Source of the DNA: an uncultured Oscillospiraceae bacterium
Lineage (GTDB): Bacteria > Bacillota > Clostridia > Oscillospirales > Oscillospiraceae
Direction of reading: 5' to 3'
NCBI GenBank assembly: GCA_934591725.1
Contig: CAKTPR010000106.1
Span: forward strand, 1-6,843
DNA: 6,843 bases
Position numbers and translations under genes: made by a program. Below the pieces are notes generated by a model, which was not told where the DNA came from, did not search any database, and saw nothing but the letters and a program-made list of their open reading frames with translations. Positions 5,443 through 6,843 of this stretch are shown piece after piece (position 1 is the first letter of the stretch; each line of letters begins with the position of its first letter).

Positions 5443-5458
5443 GGAGGTGTTAACAATC
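5443..5458 (+). promoter_or_regulatory. Ribosome binding site and AUC start codon of infC
   Basis: GGAGG (5443-5447) is followed after 8 nt by ATC (5456-5458). No ATG occurs at a usable distance. The in-frame GTG at 5447-5449 overlaps the binding site itself and cannot be used with it. infC genes of Escherichia coli and Bacillus use AUU, a rare start that IF-3 discriminates against, forming translational feedback. AUC belongs to the same class of IF-3-sensitive starts. Confidence 0.85.
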
Positions 5459-6043
5459 GCAAACGCTGCTCATCAGATCAACGAAGAGATACTTGACAAG
5501 GAAGTGCGCCTGATAGGTGCTCAGGGCGAACAGCTCGGTATAATGTCCGCAGAGGAAGCTCTGAAGGTCGCCGCCGAGCATGACCTTGATCTGGTCAAGA
5601 TCGCTCCGGGCTCCAATCCCCCTGTCTGCAAGGTGATGGACTACGGCAAGTTCCGCTTCGAGCAGACCAAGAAGGAGAAGGAAGCCAAGAAGAATCAGCG
5701 CGTTATCGAGGTCAAGGAGATACGCATGTCCCCCGGCATCGACACGAACGACTTCAACACCAAGCTGAAAAACGGCCAGAAGTTCCTCAACGAAGGCAAC
5801 CGCCTCAAGGTCTCCGTGCGCTTCAGAGGCAGAGAGATGGCGCACACCGAGATAGGCGAGACGCTGCTGAAGGACTTCGCGGCTAAGTGCGCGGAGATAG
5901 CAAACCTCGACAAGGCGCCCAAGCTTGAGGGCAGGAGCATGTCCATGTTCCTCTCCCCGAAGCCGCAGACCCCGCCGAAAAAGCCGGCAAAGCCCAAGCA
6001 GCCCAAGGCTGAGACCGCCGACGCTCCCGCAGCGGAGGAATAA
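5456..6043 (+). CDS. infC: Translation initiation factor IF-3
   Basis: IF-3 binds the 30S subunit, prevents premature 50S joining and checks the start codon and initiator tRNA. The 195-residue product contains the full N-domain (INEEILDKEVRLIGAQGEQ, then DLDLVKIAPGSNPPVCKVMDYGKF), the Lys-rich linker helix (about 68-82) and the C-domain (VKEIRMSPGIDTNDF, RFRGREMAH, and EGRSMSMFLSPK). The family is usually about 170-180 residues; the excess is a Pro/Lys/Ala-rich tail after residue 168 ending in AAEE, likely disordered. Translation is called from the AUC codon at 5456, which gives the N-terminus expected for the family. It is the first gene of the operon and is followed by rpmI 62 bp later. Expected regulation is attenuation in the leader plus IF-3 feedback on the AUC start. 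Confidence 0.97.
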   Translation: MANAAHQINEEILDKEVRLIGAQGEQLGIMSAEEALKVAAEHDLDLVKIAPGSNPPVCKVMDYGKFRFEQTKKEKEAKKNQRVIEVKEIRMSPGIDTNDFNTKLKNGQKFLNEGNRLKVSVRFRGREMAHTEIGETLLKDFAAKCAEIANLDKAPKLEGRSMSMFLSPKPQTPPKKPAKPKQPKAETADAPAAEE

Positions 6044-6052
6044 TTCATCAGT

Positions 6053-6078
6053 ATACAGAGGGAAGCTCCCTGTATTTT
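6053..6078 (+). promoter_or_regulatory. Intercistronic hairpin between infC and rpmI
   Basis: ataca (6053-6057) and ggga (6060-6063) pair with tccc (6067-6070) and tgtat (6071-6075), giving nine base pairs with a two-base bulge and an AGC loop. A short T run follows (6075-6078). It begins 10 bp after the infC stop and ends well before the rpmI ribosome binding site at 6092-6097. It could be a partial terminator, an RNA processing or stability element, or a second control site for L35/L20 synthesis. Confidence 0.5.
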
Positions 6079-6105
6079 AACCCAGTTACGGAAGGAGAAA
6101 ATATC

Positions 6106-6303
6106 ATGCCCAAACTTAAGACCCATAGCGGTGCAAAGAAGAGATTCAATCTCACCAAGAGCGGCAAGGTCAAGCGCGCTCATGCATTCAAGAGCCATAT
6201 CCTCACCAAGAAGGACACCAAGCGCTGCCGTCGTCTGCGTTCCGAGGCTTATGCCGACGCAACCAACGAAGCAACCATCAAGAAAATGATCCCTTACAAA
6301 TAA
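6106..6303 (+). CDS. rpmI: 50S ribosomal protein L35
   Basis: A 65-residue, very basic protein with the complete L35 pattern: MPKLKTHSGAKKRF at the start, then TKSGKVKRAHAFKSHILTKK, and RLRSEAYADATNEATIKKMIPYK at the end. It is a structural component of the large ribosomal subunit that sits against 23S rRNA. Length matches the family (about 64-66). The start has AAGGAG at 6092-6097 with an 8-nt spacer. It lies in the conserved order infC-rpmI-rplT, 62 bp after infC and 29 bp before rplT. Confidence 0.98.
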   Translation: MPKLKTHSGAKKRFNLTKSGKVKRAHAFKSHILTKKDTKRCRRLRSEAYADATNEATIKKMIPYK

Positions 6304-6332
6304 GGGCAGACGCTATATAGGAGGATAATCAA

Positions 6333-6686
6333 ATGGCAAGAGTTAAAGGCGCAATGATGACCCGCAAGCACAGAAGTAAGATTCTTGGTCTTGCTAAGGG
6401 TTACTGGGGCAACAAGTCCCGTCACTATAAGATGGCTAATGAGCAGCTGATGAAGTCCGGCCGCTATGCTTACGTTGGCCGTAAGCAGAAGAAGAGAGAC
6501 TTCCGCAAGCTGTGGATCACCCGTATCAGCGCAGGCTGCAAGATGAACGGCATGAACTACTCCACCTTCATGCACGGCCTGAAGCTCGCCGGTATCGATA
6601 TGAACCGCAAGATGCTCTCCGAGACCGCTATCCACGATCCCGCCGCTTTCACCGCTCTCTGCGAGCTCGCAAAGAACGCAAAGTAA
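6333..6686 (+). CDS. rplT: 50S ribosomal protein L20
   Basis: A 117-residue basic protein with the family hallmarks: MARVKGAMMTRKHRSKILGLAKGY at the start, then RDFRKLWITRISA and the ending that contains MNYSTFMHGLKLAGIDMNRKMLSE. L20 binds 23S rRNA early in large-subunit assembly and, in Firmicutes and Escherichia coli, represses its own operon when in excess. This makes it the likely regulator of the leader upstream of infC. GGAGG at 6320-6324 with 8-nt spacing sets the start. T-ending codons such as GGT, GCT and CTT are more frequent here than in the neighbouring non-ribosomal genes, consistent with high expression. It is the last gene of the operon, followed 21 bp later by a strong hairpin. 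Confidence 0.98.
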   Translation: MARVKGAMMTRKHRSKILGLAKGYWGNKSRHYKMANEQLMKSGRYAYVGRKQKKRDFRKLWITRISAGCKMNGMNYSTFMHGLKLAGIDMNRKMLSETAIHDPAAFTALCELAKNAK

Positions 6687-6707
6687 TTGAGCATATATTC
6701 TATATAA

Positions 6708-6745
6708 GAGCGCCCCTGCCGTCCGGCAGGGGCGCTCAGCTTGTC
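6708..6745 (+). terminator. Hairpin terminator at the end of the infC-rpmI-rplT operon
   Basis: A perfect 13-bp GC-rich stem (gagcgcccctgcc 6708-6720, ggcaggggcgctc 6725-6737) closes on a GTCC loop. The downstream T content is poor (agcttgtc), so the stem is very stable but the terminator is not classical. It may work by stem strength or as a 3' stabilising structure. It separates the operon from the promoter at 6755. Confidence 0.75.
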
Positions 6746-6754
6746 AAAGAAGTC

Positions 6755-6783
6755 TCGCCAACGTGCGAGCTATTTGGTATAAT
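6755..6783 (+). promoter_or_regulatory. Extended -10 promoter for the gene at the right edge
   Basis: A perfect TATAAT (6778-6783) is preceded by TGG (6775-6777), making an extended -10. A partial -35, TCGCCA (6755-6760, four of six matches to TTGACA), lies 17 bp upstream. It starts just past the operon terminator and points to the partial gene at 6816. Confidence 0.72.
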
Positions 6784-6815
6784 GGGGAAAAAAGAGAACC
6801 GGCGGGGGGATAAGA

Positions 6816-6843
6816 ATGGAACAGTGGCAGCAGGATAACCGGC
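6816..6843 (+). CDS. Start of an unidentified gene (3' end outside the window)
   Basis: ATG at 6816-6818 follows a purine-rich ribosome binding site (GGGGGGA, 6804-6810) with a 5-nt gap. It lies about 25 nt after the expected start of transcription from the extended -10 promoter. Only nine codons are visible (MEQWQQDNR), too few for identification. The position of promoter, binding site and ATG is what supports a real gene. An ATG overlapping the -10 element at 6782-6784 cannot be the start. Confidence 0.55.

Noticed and set aside
5396..5455. N-terminal extension of infC from ATG 5396
   Set aside because: This stretch is the attenuator hairpin and T run, not conserved IF-3 protein sequence. 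The strong GGAGG lies downstream of it.

Overview
The window comes from a GC-rich Gram-positive gut-type bacterium, most likely of class Clostridia (Oscillospirales/Ruminococcaceae-like). This is an inference. It rests on strong GGAGG-type ribosome binding sites, sigma-A-like promoters, the infC-rpmI-rplT order behind a Firmicutes-style attenuated leader, a hairpin repeat of the type common in these genomes, and proteins typical of the group. These are a short PF06541-like membrane protein, a tandem-OB SSB-like protein and an RCC1-repeat receptor kinase. No phage, transposase, CRISPR array, rRNA or tRNA is visible.

Layout. (1) 1-1521, rightward: the C-terminal part of a membrane-anchored Ser/Thr kinase. 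It enters the window at the DFG motif, continues through a Lys/Pro-rich linker and one membrane helix, and ends in an external RCC1-like beta-propeller built from 38-residue repeats. A repeat-like double hairpin that ends as a strong terminator closes it (1528-1617). (2) 2963-1708, leftward: a probable two-gene unit with a tandem-OB single-stranded-DNA-binding-like protein followed by a small exported protein of unknown function. (3) 3076-3759, rightward: deoC (deoxyribose-phosphate aldolase) with a near-consensus promoter, divergent from the ssb-like gene. (4) 4121-3753, leftward: a small four-helix membrane protein whose end overlaps the end of deoC by 7 bp. (5) 4193-5254, rightward: an acyltransferase-3 family membrane protein. 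(6) 5268-6737, rightward: the infC-rpmI-rplT translation operon, with promoter, a leader ending in an attenuator, a non-AUG (AUC) start on infC, and a strong hairpin at the end. (7) 6755-6843: a promoter and the first codons of a further gene cut by the window edge.

How the genes relate. Only the infC-rpmI-rplT operon is a clear functional unit. It encodes initiation factor IF-3 and ribosomal proteins L35 and L20, and probably has two feedback loops: L20 acting on the leader, and IF-3 acting on its own AUC start codon. The rest looks like ordinary chromosome with independent small transcription units. The most distinctive gene is the kinase-propeller chimera. Its sensor part is clearly lower in GC and internally repetitive, which suggests modular acquisition or recent repeat expansion. 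I see no convincing new multi-gene system; the most novel candidates are that receptor kinase and the paired ssb-like/exported genes.
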